This document shows, piece after piece, positions 1 through 8,133 of a DNA stretch of 59,399 nucleotides. Positions within the stretch are counted from its first letter, which is position 1; each line of letters opens with the position of its first letter. The notes below the pieces were generated by a model. It was not told where the DNA came from and ran no database searches. It saw only the letters and a program-made list of their open reading frames with translations. The translations under genes and the position numbers were made by a program. Source of the stretch: Bradyrhizobium sp. S69 (GTDB taxonomy: Bacteria; Pseudomonadota; Alphaproteobacteria; Rhizobiales; Xanthobacteraceae); the NCBI RefSeq assembly GCF_009766005.1, contig NZ_LMUK01000041.1, positions 81,135 through 140,533 on the forward strand, written 5' to 3'.

Positions 1-41
1 CATCCGATGGGGCCAATGTGACTGAGGCAGGCGGAGAGTAA

Positions 42-57
42 TGTGACCTACGTCACT
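42..57. promoter_or_regulatory. CRP/FNR-family-like palindrome
   Basis: TGTGA-N6-TCACT matches the CRP-type consensus TGTGA-N6-TCACA at nine of ten half-site positions. It lies beyond the 3' end of the caspase gene, so it would serve a gene to the left of the window. A sister site sharing the core GTGACCTA is at 1896-1911. Bases 1-209 otherwise hold no convincing gene. Confidence 0.35.
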
Positions 58-209
58 TTGAGATCAGGGGCACGGCCTTCCCGGCCGAACCGACTTCCTG
101 GATGGAACGACGTGATCTGCCCGCGCGCCATCGAACGGGTCGCCGGCGACCTTGTTGATCCCGGGTCCGACCCGAGGCAGGCGGGATACGGGTGGCCCGC
201 TGTCCGGCT

Positions 210-1724
210 CTATTTGGGCGGCACGAAGTAGAAATTGGTCGGCGGCAGCGAGCCGTAGACGAACGGCTCCTGCTGGTTGCCGGTCTGGTCCAGCACGTCC
301 TGGCGCACGAAACGCAGGGCCATGTTGATTTCGACCCCGGGCTGCTCGAGCCGCCTGGCAAACGACGCCGCAAAGGGACTATCGGCGCCGTCGCCATCTT
401 GCGCGGTCGTGCCCTCCTTGGCGGCATACACTACCAATGTCGCACCCACGGGCTCGACCCGAGATAGGCCGCGGCTGATCGAGCGGTGGGCACCCGACAA
501 CTTCATCTGAGGCGCAAACGGGTTATTGCGGCAGGCGTCGAGCACGACGAGTTTGAGTTTGTGGGCGCCTTCGATCGCACTCATCACACGATCGAGCGGT
601 ATCGTTTCGTCGGGAACGTCGCGATCGGATTTCAACTTGGCATCGACCGGGATGAGATAGTTGGTGCCATCCACCTCGACGCCATGCCCCGCATAGTAAA
701 CGGCGGCCCAGTCGGCCTTGTCGGCCTGATCCTGAAACGTCTTGATCGCCGAGACAAAGCCGTCGCGGCCAAGGTCCTCAAGCAAGGTCACGGACGTAAA
801 GCCACTCTTCTTCAGAGCGTCAGCGACCAAGGCGGCGTCCTGTCGCGGGTTGGAAAGCGCGCCGACATTGGCATAATGCGAGTTGCCGATCACCAATGCG
901 ACGCGGATTTCGCCTGGCGAAGATCGCTCCGCGGCCGCGACGACGGGCGCGACAACGACAGGCGCCACAACAGCAGGTTCCACCGCCGCCCGTGATGGGA
1001 CCACGGTCGGAGCTGCCTCGGCGAGCATGCGGTTGGCCTGGTCCAATGCTTGCTGCGGACTCTGCGATTCATCATCGTCCTTGCGTCCGGGCTCGAGAGC
1101 CTGAACCTTGGTCAATGCAATGACCGCGTTCTTCAGATCGCCTTTGCCGAGAAAGGAACGCCCGCAAATATCATAGGCCGTGATCGACTTCGGGTCGTTC
1201 TGTATAGCCAGGGTGCAGAGAGGGATCGCGCGACCGAAGTCCCCCTCCTTGTAGTGAATTGCCGCCAGATTGTTCAGTGACAGTACATCGTTCGGCTTCA
1301 GCCTGAGCGCCTCGGCGAAATCCGTCAGTGCCTGGCCATAATCCTTGCGACGGGATGCCTCGTTTCCGCGGTTGGCAAGGCCGACCGCCAGATTGTTTTT
1401 GGGCGCAAAGTAGCCGGGATCGATCGTCAGCGCGGCGCGATAATCCGCAAAGCTCTCGTCGAGCCGGTTGGTGCGCTGATAGGCATAGCCCCGATAAAAG
1501 AAAGCCTGTTTGCGGTTGCTGGTGGATTCAAGCGAACCCCGCCTCAACACCGCAGAGCAAGCCTCGACGATGCCGGCAGTATCGTTGCCGCCGTTGCATT
1601 CCTTGTAGATGTCGCGCGCTTCGACCGAGCTCGATGCTGACAATACAGATGCAAGGATGACGGCCGCGAGCGGGATCACTTTGAAACACCGCGCGGAAAA
1701 AAGATTGGTCATCGCAAGCCTCAT
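210..1724 (-). CDS. TPR-repeat caspase-like (peptidase C14) secreted protein
   Basis: This 504-residue protein has a hydrophobic signal segment (about residues 15-32), tetratricopeptide-type helices (about 70-210), an Ala/Val/Pro-rich linker (about 235-268) and a C-terminal caspase-fold domain (about 272-500). The caspase dyad is visible as His347 in YYAGHGVE and Cys398 in LDACRNNPF, so the peptidase is probably active. Bacterial TPR-caspase proteins of this layout are common in Bradyrhizobium; their substrates are mostly unknown. The signal peptide places it in the periplasm or envelope. AGGGAAA six bases before the ATG at 1724 supports this start; an in-frame ATG at 1712 is possible. It is transcribed alone, divergent from the OmpA gene. 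Confidence 0.85.
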   Translation of the reverse strand: MRLAMTNLFSARCFKVIPLAAVILASVLSASSSVEARDIYKECNGGNDTAGIVEACSAVLRRGSLESTSNRKQAFFYRGYAYQRTNRLDESFADYRAALTIDPGYFAPKNNLAVGLANRGNEASRRKDYGQALTDFAEALRLKPNDVLSLNNLAAIHYKEGDFGRAIPLCTLAIQNDPKSITAYDICGRSFLGKGDLKNAVIALTKVQALEPGRKDDDESQSPQQALDQANRMLAEAAPTVVPSRAAVEPAVVAPVVVAPVVAAAERSSPGEIRVALVIGNSHYANVGALSNPRQDAALVADALKKSGFTSVTLLEDLGRDGFVSAIKTFQDQADKADWAAVYYAGHGVEVDGTNYLIPVDAKLKSDRDVPDETIPLDRVMSAIEGAHKLKLVVLDACRNNPFAPQMKLSGAHRSISRGLSRVEPVGATLVVYAAKEGTTAQDGDGADSPFAASFARRLEQPGVEINMALRFVRQDVLDQTGNQQEPFVYGSLPPTNFYFVPPK

Positions 1725-1895
1725 TCGTTTCCCTGAACGTCCGGCGCAACAGCACCCGATTCAAGAGGAAAAACTATGAAAATTGTCACATACCCGGCCA
1801 TCGCGGCATGCAGGTCATACGCCATGGCTCGAACCAGCCCGGAACCGTAACGAGCCGCGCGGCTGCGTTGTCCGGCGCGGTTCCGCCGCCTCCAA

Positions 1896-1911
1896 CGTGA
1901 CCTAAATCACA
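1896..1911. promoter_or_regulatory. CRP/FNR-family-like palindrome upstream of ompA-like gene
   Basis: CGTGA-N6-TCACA lies about 73 bases before the ATG of the OmpA-family gene, in the 259-base gap between that gene and the divergent caspase gene. It fits the TGTGA-N6-TCACA consensus with one mismatch and shares GTGACCTA with the site at 42-57. Which CRP/FNR-type protein would bind is not known. Confidence 0.4.
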
Positions 1912-1983
1912 TTCGTTGCTTTGAACCCGTCCTATGTTCGCTGCATCCAAACGTCATCAGACGTCACAACGAGGATCAAGGCC

Positions 1984-2625
1984 ATGACCAGCTTTCACAG
2001 ACTTACCGCACTCAAGGCGATCACGCTTGGTGCCGCGCTGTCGATGACAGCCGGTCTTGCGCTCGCCGGCGACAACAGCGTCTCCACCGATCAGATCCTG
2101 AATGCGTTGCAGCCCAAGCCGGTGACCCGCGGCCTGTCGGCCGGACCGCAAATCGATCCCTCGGTCAAGGCCAAGGAAATCGGCTTCCTGCAGACCATCC
2201 GCAACCGGAAGACCCGGTCGCTTTCGACGGGCGAGCGCGAAGAAATCGCCGAGATCGCAACCAACAAGCCGAAAATCGATCTCGACATTCAGTTCGACTA
2301 CAATTCGGCCGACATCCGCACCAGTTCGCTGCCGGACGCGCAGTCCCTTGGCCAGGCGCTCTCGAATCCCAGCCTGAAGGGCTCCACGTTCATCGTCGCC
2401 GGCCACACCGATGCGGTCGGTGGCGAAACCTTCAACCAGGGCCTGTCCGAGCGCCGCGCCGACACCATCAAGAAATACCTGGTCGACAAATTCGGCATCG
2501 CCGGCAGCGACCTCGTCACCGTCGGCTACGGCAAGGACAAGCCAAAGGATCCGAACGCGCCGATGGACCCGATCAACCGCCGCGTTCAGGTCGTCAACAT
2601 GGACACTAAGACCGCGTCGAAGTGA
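1984..2625 (+). CDS. OmpA family outer-membrane protein
   Basis: The 213-residue product has a Sec signal peptide (about residues 1-28, ending in LALA-G) and a C-terminal OmpA/MotB peptidoglycan-binding domain (about 98-205). The domain shows the usual start IQFDYNSADI, the AGHTDAVG core and the closing NRRVQVV with the conserved arginines. There is no N-terminal beta-barrel, so it is probably a periplasmic or lipid-independent peptidoglycan anchor and not a porin. The ATG at 1984, preceded by GAGG and starting the signal peptide, is preferred over an in-frame TTG at 1921. An 8-bp stem at 2640-2665 follows the stop and may end transcription. Confidence 0.85.
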   Translation: MTSFHRLTALKAITLGAALSMTAGLALAGDNSVSTDQILNALQPKPVTRGLSAGPQIDPSVKAKEIGFLQTIRNRKTRSLSTGEREEIAEIATNKPKIDLDIQFDYNSADIRTSSLPDAQSLGQALSNPSLKGSTFIVAGHTDAVGGETFNQGLSERRADTIKKYLVDKFGIAGSDLVTVGYGKDKPKDPNAPMDPINRRVQVVNMDTKTASK

Positions 2626-2639
2626 TCGCTCAACGCTAA

Positions 2640-2665
2640 CCGCCTGCCGCCAACGCCGCAGGCGG
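2640..2665 (+). terminator. stem-loop after ompA-like gene
   Basis: CCGCCTGC and GCAGGCGG form a perfect 8-bp stem with a 10-base loop, 14 bases after the stop codon. There is no T-run, so an intrinsic terminator is only moderately likely. Confidence 0.35.
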
Positions 2666-2761
2666 AAGCCACACGGATGAAACCCGGACCAGCCGATCGT
2701 CAGGCGGATGGGACGCATGACCGGGCGCCTGACATTGAAGATATCAAGACAGGGGACTGCC

Positions 2762-3118
2762 ATGAAGACGATCATGATCGCTGCCGCCGCGCTGCTCGCG
2801 ATCGGCGCCTCGGCTCACGCCGAAACCTATAATATCGAAGGCGTTACCATTCACGTCGGTAACGGTTGCCGTTCCTCGTCATGCGTGTCGGTCGATGCGC
2901 CCGGCTACGGCTCTTATCACGGCGAACGCTCGGCCCGCCTCCACAAGGCGCACAAGGACACCGCGCGCGTCGCCGCCGTAGTCAAGAAGGATGACGCCAC
3001 CACGCCAGCCGCCAGCGCTCCCGCCGTGGAAGCGGCACCGGCCGCGGAAGCCACGCCGGTCAAAACTCCGGACGCAATCCCGCAAGTGGCCCCTTCGGAC
3101 ACCGCGCCCGCGAAATAA
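2762..3118 (+). CDS. small secreted Ala/Pro-rich protein of unknown function
   Basis: A 118-residue protein begins with a clear signal peptide (MKTIMIAAAALLAIGASAHA) cleaved before ETYN. The mature part has a short region with two cysteines (NGCRSSSC, about residues 37-44), a basic stretch, then an Ala/Pro/Val tail from about residue 78. The two cysteines could form a disulfide in the periplasm. The start is set by the signal peptide; AGGGGA lies just upstream. It follows the OmpA gene on the same strand after 136 bases. I do not recognise a domain. Confidence 0.65.
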   Translation: MKTIMIAAAALLAIGASAHAETYNIEGVTIHVGNGCRSSSCVSVDAPGYGSYHGERSARLHKAHKDTARVAAVVKKDDATTPAASAPAVEAAPAAEATPVKTPDAIPQVAPSDTAPAK

Positions 3119-3213
3119 GTGCGGCGCGTATTTCGCCGGTCAGGCGTTTGCCTCTCGACAATTCATTCGGATTGCATAGGCTTGACCGCATCGAATATGC
3201 GCAAGCTTTTCGC

Positions 3214-3279
3214 GTCCAAGTGTTCTCAAGGTCCAAGTCTTCTCAAGATCCAAGTCTTCTCAGGTAAGTCTTCTCCAGC
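3214..3279 (+). repeat. 17-bp tandem repeat, three copies plus a decayed fourth
   Basis: Units at 3214-3230, 3231-3247 and 3248-3264 follow the pattern GTCCAAGTSTTCTCAAG; part of a fourth begins at 3265. The array sits in the short gap before the next gene, ending 37 bases ahead of its ATG. Confidence 0.85.
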
Positions 3280-3315
3280 AAGTCTTTTTATCACAGACAT
3301 TTTTCAACGCGCAGG

Positions 3316-3702
3316 ATGATCAGGATGAAAACATCTCTCACCGGCCTTGCCGTCGCAGCGTTGCTGGTCGCCGGCTCCAGCCTCGGCTCGACCTTGCCCA
3401 GCTTTGCCGAAGACGCGCCCGCCCCGCAAACCCCAGCCGCAGCGGCCCCGGCCACCCCGCCGGCGACGCAGGCCGACGCACCGTCCGGTGCCGTGCCGCG
3501 GCCGTCGATTGCGCCGAAAACCGCGGAGCCCGCGGCCGATGCCGAGCCGGCCGCGCCTCACCATCATCGCTACGCTCATTATCGCCACCACCGATACGGC
3601 TATTATCGGACCGCGTATTGGGAGCCGTTCCCGATCATGTGGCCGCACGTTTATCACAACCGGGTCCACTGGAATCGGATTCCCTGGTTTGTGCGGTTCT
3701 GA
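3316..3702 (+). CDS. small secreted His/Tyr-rich protein of unknown function
   Basis: The 128-residue product has a signal peptide ending near SFAE (about residue 32), an Ala/Pro-rich spacer (about 33-80), then a C-terminal patch dense in His, Tyr, Arg and Trp (HHHRYAHYRHHRYGYY and following, about 83-125). Such patches may bind metals or cell-wall polymers, but no named family is recognised. Two in-frame ATGs at 3316 and 3325 each have a purine-rich stretch ahead; either could be used. It is convergent with the glycosyltransferase gene, 18 bases apart. Confidence 0.65.
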   Translation: MIRMKTSLTGLAVAALLVAGSSLGSTLPSFAEDAPAPQTPAAAAPATPPATQADAPSGAVPRPSIAPKTAEPAADAEPAAPHHHRYAHYRHHRYGYYRTAYWEPFPIMWPHVYHNRVHWNRIPWFVRF

Positions 3703-3720
3703 TCGCTGCGCTCTTCGTGT

Positions 3721-5025
3721 TTAGATCCAGCTCTGAAACAGCATCAACCGGTTGAACGTCTGCATCGACGTTCCCACCAGCGCGGCCGAGATCGGCAGCA
3801 TCGCGGCAAAGCTCACAAAGCCTGCCGCGACGAACGCCCACAGCAGCCACCGCGGATTGTTGCCGCGCCGTAACGCGTAGACCAGCGCGAGGCTCGCTAT
3901 GGTCGCCGACGGCAGATAATAATACAGGAATGCGAGCTGCCGTGGCTGCGCGGCCCAGGCCAGATAAGGCCCGAGGTAAAACGCCAGGATCAGGAACACA
4001 TCGGCACGGCGCAGCACAATCCAGTCGCGCAAGGCTATCGCGAGCGCCAGCAATGCCGGCCACAGGATCAGCGGATTGCCGAGCAACACCACGGCGGCGA
4101 TGCGATCGTCGCCCACCTTGTCGAACAGATACCAGACCGGCCGGACCAGAAACGGCCAGGATGGCCACAAACTCATATACGTGTGGCTGGCGATCGCGGT
4201 GGTGGCGTTGTCGCTGAAGATCCGCCGCTGCGCCTCCAGGATGTCCGGAACCGACCAGCCGAAAACCGGGACGAAAGTCGCGAAATAGGCGACCGCCGGA
4301 ATGATGACGAAGCACACAACAAAATGCAGCAGCTTGAAATCCGGCCACAGCTCCGGCCGGTACCAGTCACGGGCATCGCCATCGGCGAATTGCGTACGCC
4401 AGTTCTGCATCAGGCGGATCAAGGCGACGATGACGATGCAGGTCGCGAGCGTAAACAGCCCGCTCCATTTGCAGGCGCTCGATAGGCCACAGGCGAGACC
4501 CGCCGCGGCAAAGCAGCGTTGCGGTCGCGGTTGCCGGAAGCCATGCATGAACGCGGCGATGCCGAACAGGCCAAACGTCAGCGCAAAAATATCCAGCATC
4601 GCGATCCGCGATTGCACGAACAGCATCTGGTTGAAAAACGCCAGCAACGCCGATGCCACCGCGGGCCCCTGCGCCCTAAACAGCGCCAGGCCGCACAGAT
4701 ACATCGCGACGATCGCAAGCGCGCCGAACAGGGCGGCCGGGTAACGCCAGCCGAGCGGAACGTCGCCGAAAGTCAGGATCGAGAGCGCGATCAGCTGTTT
4801 TGCCAGCGGCGGATGCATTGGATTGAGCATCGGCGTCGGCATCACCGGCTCCAGCATCTGCCGCGCCGCCGGCACATAATGCACTTCGTCGAAATAGAAT
4901 TTGTCCGGCGTCGTCAGGCCGGCCAGCAGCGCCAGGTGCGCGAACAGAAACAGGATGATTGCGACAACGGTGTTGCGCGCGATCGAATGATTGGGAACCG
5001 AAGATGATGGGGGCACGATGGTCAT
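3721..5025 (-). CDS. PMT/GT39-family membrane glycosyltransferase
   Basis: The 434-residue polytopic protein resembles the dolichyl-phosphate-mannose-protein mannosyltransferase family. After a first membrane segment (about residues 18-36) comes the extracytoplasmic DE motif YFDEVHYVPAA (Asp46-Glu47), the catalytic signature of the GT-C fold, and NPMHPPLAK, typical of the loop that follows. Roughly nine further hydrophobic segments run to the C-terminus. Bacterial members transfer a sugar from a polyprenyl-phosphate donor to proteins or lipids outside the inner membrane; the acceptor here is unknown. It stands alone between convergent and divergent neighbours. Confidence 0.8.
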   Translation of the reverse strand: MTIVPPSSSVPNHSIARNTVVAIILFLFAHLALLAGLTTPDKFYFDEVHYVPAARQMLEPVMPTPMLNPMHPPLAKQLIALSILTFGDVPLGWRYPAALFGALAIVAMYLCGLALFRAQGPAVASALLAFFNQMLFVQSRIAMLDIFALTFGLFGIAAFMHGFRQPRPQRCFAAAGLACGLSSACKWSGLFTLATCIVIVALIRLMQNWRTQFADGDARDWYRPELWPDFKLLHFVVCFVIIPAVAYFATFVPVFGWSVPDILEAQRRIFSDNATTAIASHTYMSLWPSWPFLVRPVWYLFDKVGDDRIAAVVLLGNPLILWPALLALAIALRDWIVLRRADVFLILAFYLGPYLAWAAQPRQLAFLYYYLPSATIASLALVYALRRGNNPRWLLWAFVAAGFVSFAAMLPISAALVGTSMQTFNRLMLFQSWI

Positions 5026-5225
5026 TGATCAAAGGCGTTACAACTGACGAGTGTGGTCGGGACGCGTTCTTAAGTCCATGTTTTTAGTTCGGATATTACG
5101 TTGAACGCATTTCGACCTCGCTGCGACTAACCATAGGGTCGATCTGTCGCTGCTTGTGGCAAATTTACAACATCCCACAGCGCACGATCGGGTACGATGG
5201 CGGGATAAAATTGATCGGTATTGAA

Positions 5226-5942
5226 ATGTATTGGCGTTACGCCGTTGCCGCTTTTTGCGCATCGCTTGCTATCGCCGGATTTGCGGCCGATCCAGCCCGC
5301 GCGCAGACGCGCGTCGGTGAAGCTGCCGTGGTCAAGAATGAAGTCGTCCGCGTCATGGGATCTGGCAGCAACCAGATCAATGTCGGCGACGCCGTGCTGC
5401 GCGACGAGGTCGTGCGCACCGGCCCCGACAGCGCGACGCGGCTGGTGATGGCCGACGACACCAACCTTTCGCTCAGCGCCAATGCGACGATCACGCTCGA
5501 CCGTACCGTTTTCAACGACGAGCACACTTATCGCGATATCGCGATCCGCCTCACCACCGGCGCGTTCCGCTTCGTGACCGGACATTCGGAGAAGGCCGCC
5601 TACAAGATCACGACATCGCTCGGGACGATCGGCGTACGCGGTACGATTCTCGATATCCTGGTGCAGCGGGGCAAGATCACCGTGGTGTTGCAGGAAGGCG
5701 CCTCGTCGGTCTGCACCTTGAGCTTCCAATGCACGCAGCTCACCCAGCCCGGCGATACCGCCATCATCACCTCGACCGGAAGCAGGAGCACGATCCAGAA
5801 GACCAATCATTCGCCCTGGACCTTTGCCGCGGCCTGCGCGGCGACGCCGGGGCTCTGCAACGTCACCGACTTTGCCGATGCGACGCCGCCGGGGACGCCA
5901 GCCGACGGCGGCGATCCGACCGGCATGTTGTGTGGGCGCTGA
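5226..5942 (+). CDS. FecR-domain secreted protein
   Basis: The 238-residue product starts with a signal peptide (cleavage near ARAQ-TRVG) followed by a FecR domain: VRTGPDSATRLVMADDT, a region of beta strands, then ITTSLGTIGVRGT, the usual FecR core ending (about residues 130-150). There is no preceding anti-sigma or TonB-receptor gene, so this is not a classical FecR regulator but a periplasmic FecR-domain protein. Two cysteine pairs occur near the C-terminus. The ATG at 5226 starts the signal peptide; upstream in-frame codons lack one. The stop is one base before the start of the beta-barrel gene, so the two are almost certainly co-translated. Confidence 0.82.
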   Translation: MYWRYAVAAFCASLAIAGFAADPARAQTRVGEAAVVKNEVVRVMGSGSNQINVGDAVLRDEVVRTGPDSATRLVMADDTNLSLSANATITLDRTVFNDEHTYRDIAIRLTTGAFRFVTGHSEKAAYKITTSLGTIGVRGTILDILVQRGKITVVLQEGASSVCTLSFQCTQLTQPGDTAIITSTGSRSTIQKTNHSPWTFAAACAATPGLCNVTDFADATPPGTPADGGDPTGMLCGR

Positions 5943-5943
5943 G

Positions 5944-7047
5944 ATGGCCATCACGAAATCCGCAACAGGCTGGATCGTCTCGGCGGCCTTGACCGCAGCG
6001 GTTTCGCTTGTGCTGCTTCAGGCGCAGACCATGTCGGCATCCGCGCAGTCATCGACGCCAACGCCCACACCGACACCGACCCCCACTCCGACGCCGACCC
6101 CCACTCCCTCGCCCTCGCCGACCCCCACGCCGACACCGACACCGACGCCGACCGGCGCGAATTCCAGCGCCTCATCGATCAACAGCCTGGCCCAGCAGCG
6201 CTTCAACCAGATGATCACCAACCGGGTGCTCGGCTCGGTGCTGCTCGGGGTCAATGAGCAGATCAATTGCAGCGATTGCATCAGCGCGTTCGGCTCGGCG
6301 GGTTCATTCTCCGCCGGCATTCATGGCCGCAAGGAACTCACACCCAACCTGTCGCTGCTGGCCGGCATCGCCTACACGCAATACAGCGAAGGTGGATATA
6401 GCGTCACCAGCGCGCCGATCGGCGCGTTCGCGCTGCGTTATGATTTCACCGACTGGGGATCGTCGCGGCCGTTCTTCGACATCGGCGCCATTTTGTCGCC
6501 GTTCGAGAAGGTGGGCTACAGCCGAAGCTACACGACGAGCCTCGGCGCGGTGTCGCTCAGCAGTTCCACCAACAGCTCGGATTACGGCGTCTACGGCAGG
6601 GCGGGCTGGATCAGCCGGATATCGCCCCGTGACGAGGTCGCAGCCTCGGTCGAAATCTGGCAACTCTGGCAGCGGGTGGCCGGCTATAGCGATCCGGCCA
6701 CTGCCTTCAATCCGTTCAATGCCTCGATTGCCACCGGCACCGACCAGACCAATCTGGTCAAGGTCGGTGGACAATGGACGCATCTGTTCGGCGGCAACAT
6801 CGAGACCAACATCAATGGCGGCTTCGTGCAGTCCTTTGCGTCGCATTCCGGCATCGTCGCGACCGTGACCGGCGACGGCAATGTGGTGCCGACGATCGGA
6901 AACCAGAGCTGGTTCGAATATGGCGGGCGGCTCGGCTTCCGCATCAGCAAAGGCTGGGTCGCCGACCTCTTCCTCAACGGCACCGCGGGACCGCAGCCGG
7001 TCGGCAACACCCTGCACGGCGGCGTCGGCCTGCGGGTGAGTTACTGA
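5944..7047 (+). CDS. outer-membrane beta-barrel protein with Thr-Pro linker
   Basis: This 367-residue protein has a signal peptide (cleavage near ASAQ-SST), an almost pure Thr-Pro/Ser-Pro linker of about 35 residues (about 38-73), and a C-terminal domain (about 80-367) of alternating strands ending in GGVGLRVSY, with the terminal aromatic residue typical of outer-membrane barrels. It resembles autotransporter-type or OmpW-like barrels without a clear passenger. Its ATG lies one base after the FecR stop; the pair probably works together at the envelope, but the function is unknown. The linker DNA (about 6055-6165) is a six-base-period low-complexity tract. Confidence 0.75.
   Translation: MAITKSATGWIVSAALTAAVSLVLLQAQTMSASAQSSTPTPTPTPTPTPTPTPTPSPSPTPTPTPTPTPTGANSSASSINSLAQQRFNQMITNRVLGSVLLGVNEQINCSDCISAFGSAGSFSAGIHGRKELTPNLSLLAGIAYTQYSEGGYSVTSAPIGAFALRYDFTDWGSSRPFFDIGAILSPFEKVGYSRSYTTSLGAVSLSSSTNSSDYGVYGRAGWISRISPRDEVAASVEIWQLWQRVAGYSDPATAFNPFNASIATGTDQTNLVKVGGQWTHLFGGNIETNINGGFVQSFASHSGIVATVTGDGNVVPTIGNQSWFEYGGRLGFRISKGWVADLFLNGTAGPQPVGNTLHGGVGLRVSY
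6055..6165 (+). repeat. low-complexity Thr-Pro coding repeat
   Basis: About 110 bases of near-perfect ACVCCS hexamer repeats encode the Thr-Pro linker of the beta-barrel protein. The period is a multiple of three, so copy-number change would alter linker length without breaking the frame. Confidence 0.85.
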
Positions 7048-7181
7048 GCCGGATTGAATGGCTGCCAGCGCGGCGTCGAACGCACGCGCCTCAAGCAGCC
7101 CGGCCATGACCAAACGCGATTGCGTCGCAGCATCAAAATTGCTCAATGATGTCGGAGATCATCGGGCATAAGGATAAGTGA

Positions 7182-8120
7182 ATGTGCACCTTGGTTGTCG
7201 GAGCAGGCGCGCTCGGCGGTTATTTTGGCGGATGCCTGGTTCGCGCCGGACGGGACGTCACCTTCATGGTCCGCCCGCGACGCGCCGAGCAACTGGCCCG
7301 CGGCGGGCTCACGATTATCAGTCCGAAGGGCGATTTCACGATCACCGCGCGCACCGTGCTGGCCGGGGACATCCAGGGCACGTTCGACCTGGTTCTGGTC
7401 GGCGTGAAATCCTATTCGCTCGATCAGGCCATCGACGAATTCGCCGCCGCGGTTGGCCCAGACACCATGATCCTGCCGATCCTCAACGGCCTCGGCCACC
7501 TCGACCGGCTCACGGCGCGCTTCGGCAATCAGCGCGTCTTGGGCGGCATGTCGAATATCAGCGCGGGCCTCGATGCCGACGGCCGCGTGGTCCAGTTCCT
7601 GCCTAGTCATGATCTCACCTTCGGCGAAATCGCGGGCGGCTCCAGCGAGCGAACGCGGGCCCTCGAGGCCTTTTTGAAGAGCGCTGATATCAACGGGCGC
7701 CCCAGCGAGCGCATCATGCAGGACATGTGGGAGAAGTTCGTGCAGCTCAGCACGCTTGCCGGCATCACGTGCCTGATGCGCGCAAGCATCGGCACCATTC
7801 TGGCCGCGCCCGGCGGGCAAGAGGCCATATTCCAGCTTTTCCACGAGTGCTGCGCGATCGCGACCGCCGCCGGCTTCGTGCCGAGGCCTGCGTTCATCGA
7901 ATTCGACACCACGCTGTTCACCACCGTCAATTCGCCGCTCAAGGCATCGATGCTGCGCGACATCGAGCGCGGCTCGACCACTGAGGGTGAGCACATCCTG
8001 GGAGACATGGTGAATCGCGCCCGCGCGCTCGGCATCGAAACGCCGCTGCTCAATCTGGCGCGCAGCCATGTCGCCGCCTATGAAATCGCCCGGGCGCAGG
8101 CCGACGCGGCGCGCACATGA
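7182..8120 (+). CDS. ketopantoate reductase family (ApbA/PanE) protein
   Basis: The 312-residue product begins with the Rossmann signature VVGAGALGGYFGG (residues 5-17) of 2-dehydropantoate 2-reductases, which reduce a 2-ketoacid with NADPH. An N-terminal dinucleotide domain is followed by the all-helical C-terminal domain (about 180-312). Length fits the family. It is the first gene of a tight operon with a fumarate-reductase-like flavoprotein (13-base gap) and an iron-sulfur protein, so the substrate may be a different 2-ketoacid than pantothenate precursors; I therefore give no panE symbol. The start follows GGATAAGTGA. Confidence 0.82.
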   Translation: MCTLVVGAGALGGYFGGCLVRAGRDVTFMVRPRRAEQLARGGLTIISPKGDFTITARTVLAGDIQGTFDLVLVGVKSYSLDQAIDEFAAAVGPDTMILPILNGLGHLDRLTARFGNQRVLGGMSNISAGLDADGRVVQFLPSHDLTFGEIAGGSSERTRALEAFLKSADINGRPSERIMQDMWEKFVQLSTLAGITCLMRASIGTILAAPGGQEAIFQLFHECCAIATAAGFVPRPAFIEFDTTLFTTVNSPLKASMLRDIERGSTTEGEHILGDMVNRARALGIETPLLNLARSHVAAYEIARAQADAART

Positions 8121-8133
8121 ATCGCGAATTGCC

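Noticed and set aside
1776..1850. 24-codon frame with a good ribosome site (AGAGGAAA) between caspase and ompA genes
   Set aside because: No recognisable protein character; a single good ribosome-like site is expected by chance.
6304..7146. Minus-strand open frame whose first residues look protein-like
   Set aside because: Begins with TTG without a ribosome site and runs antisense through the beta-barrel gene.
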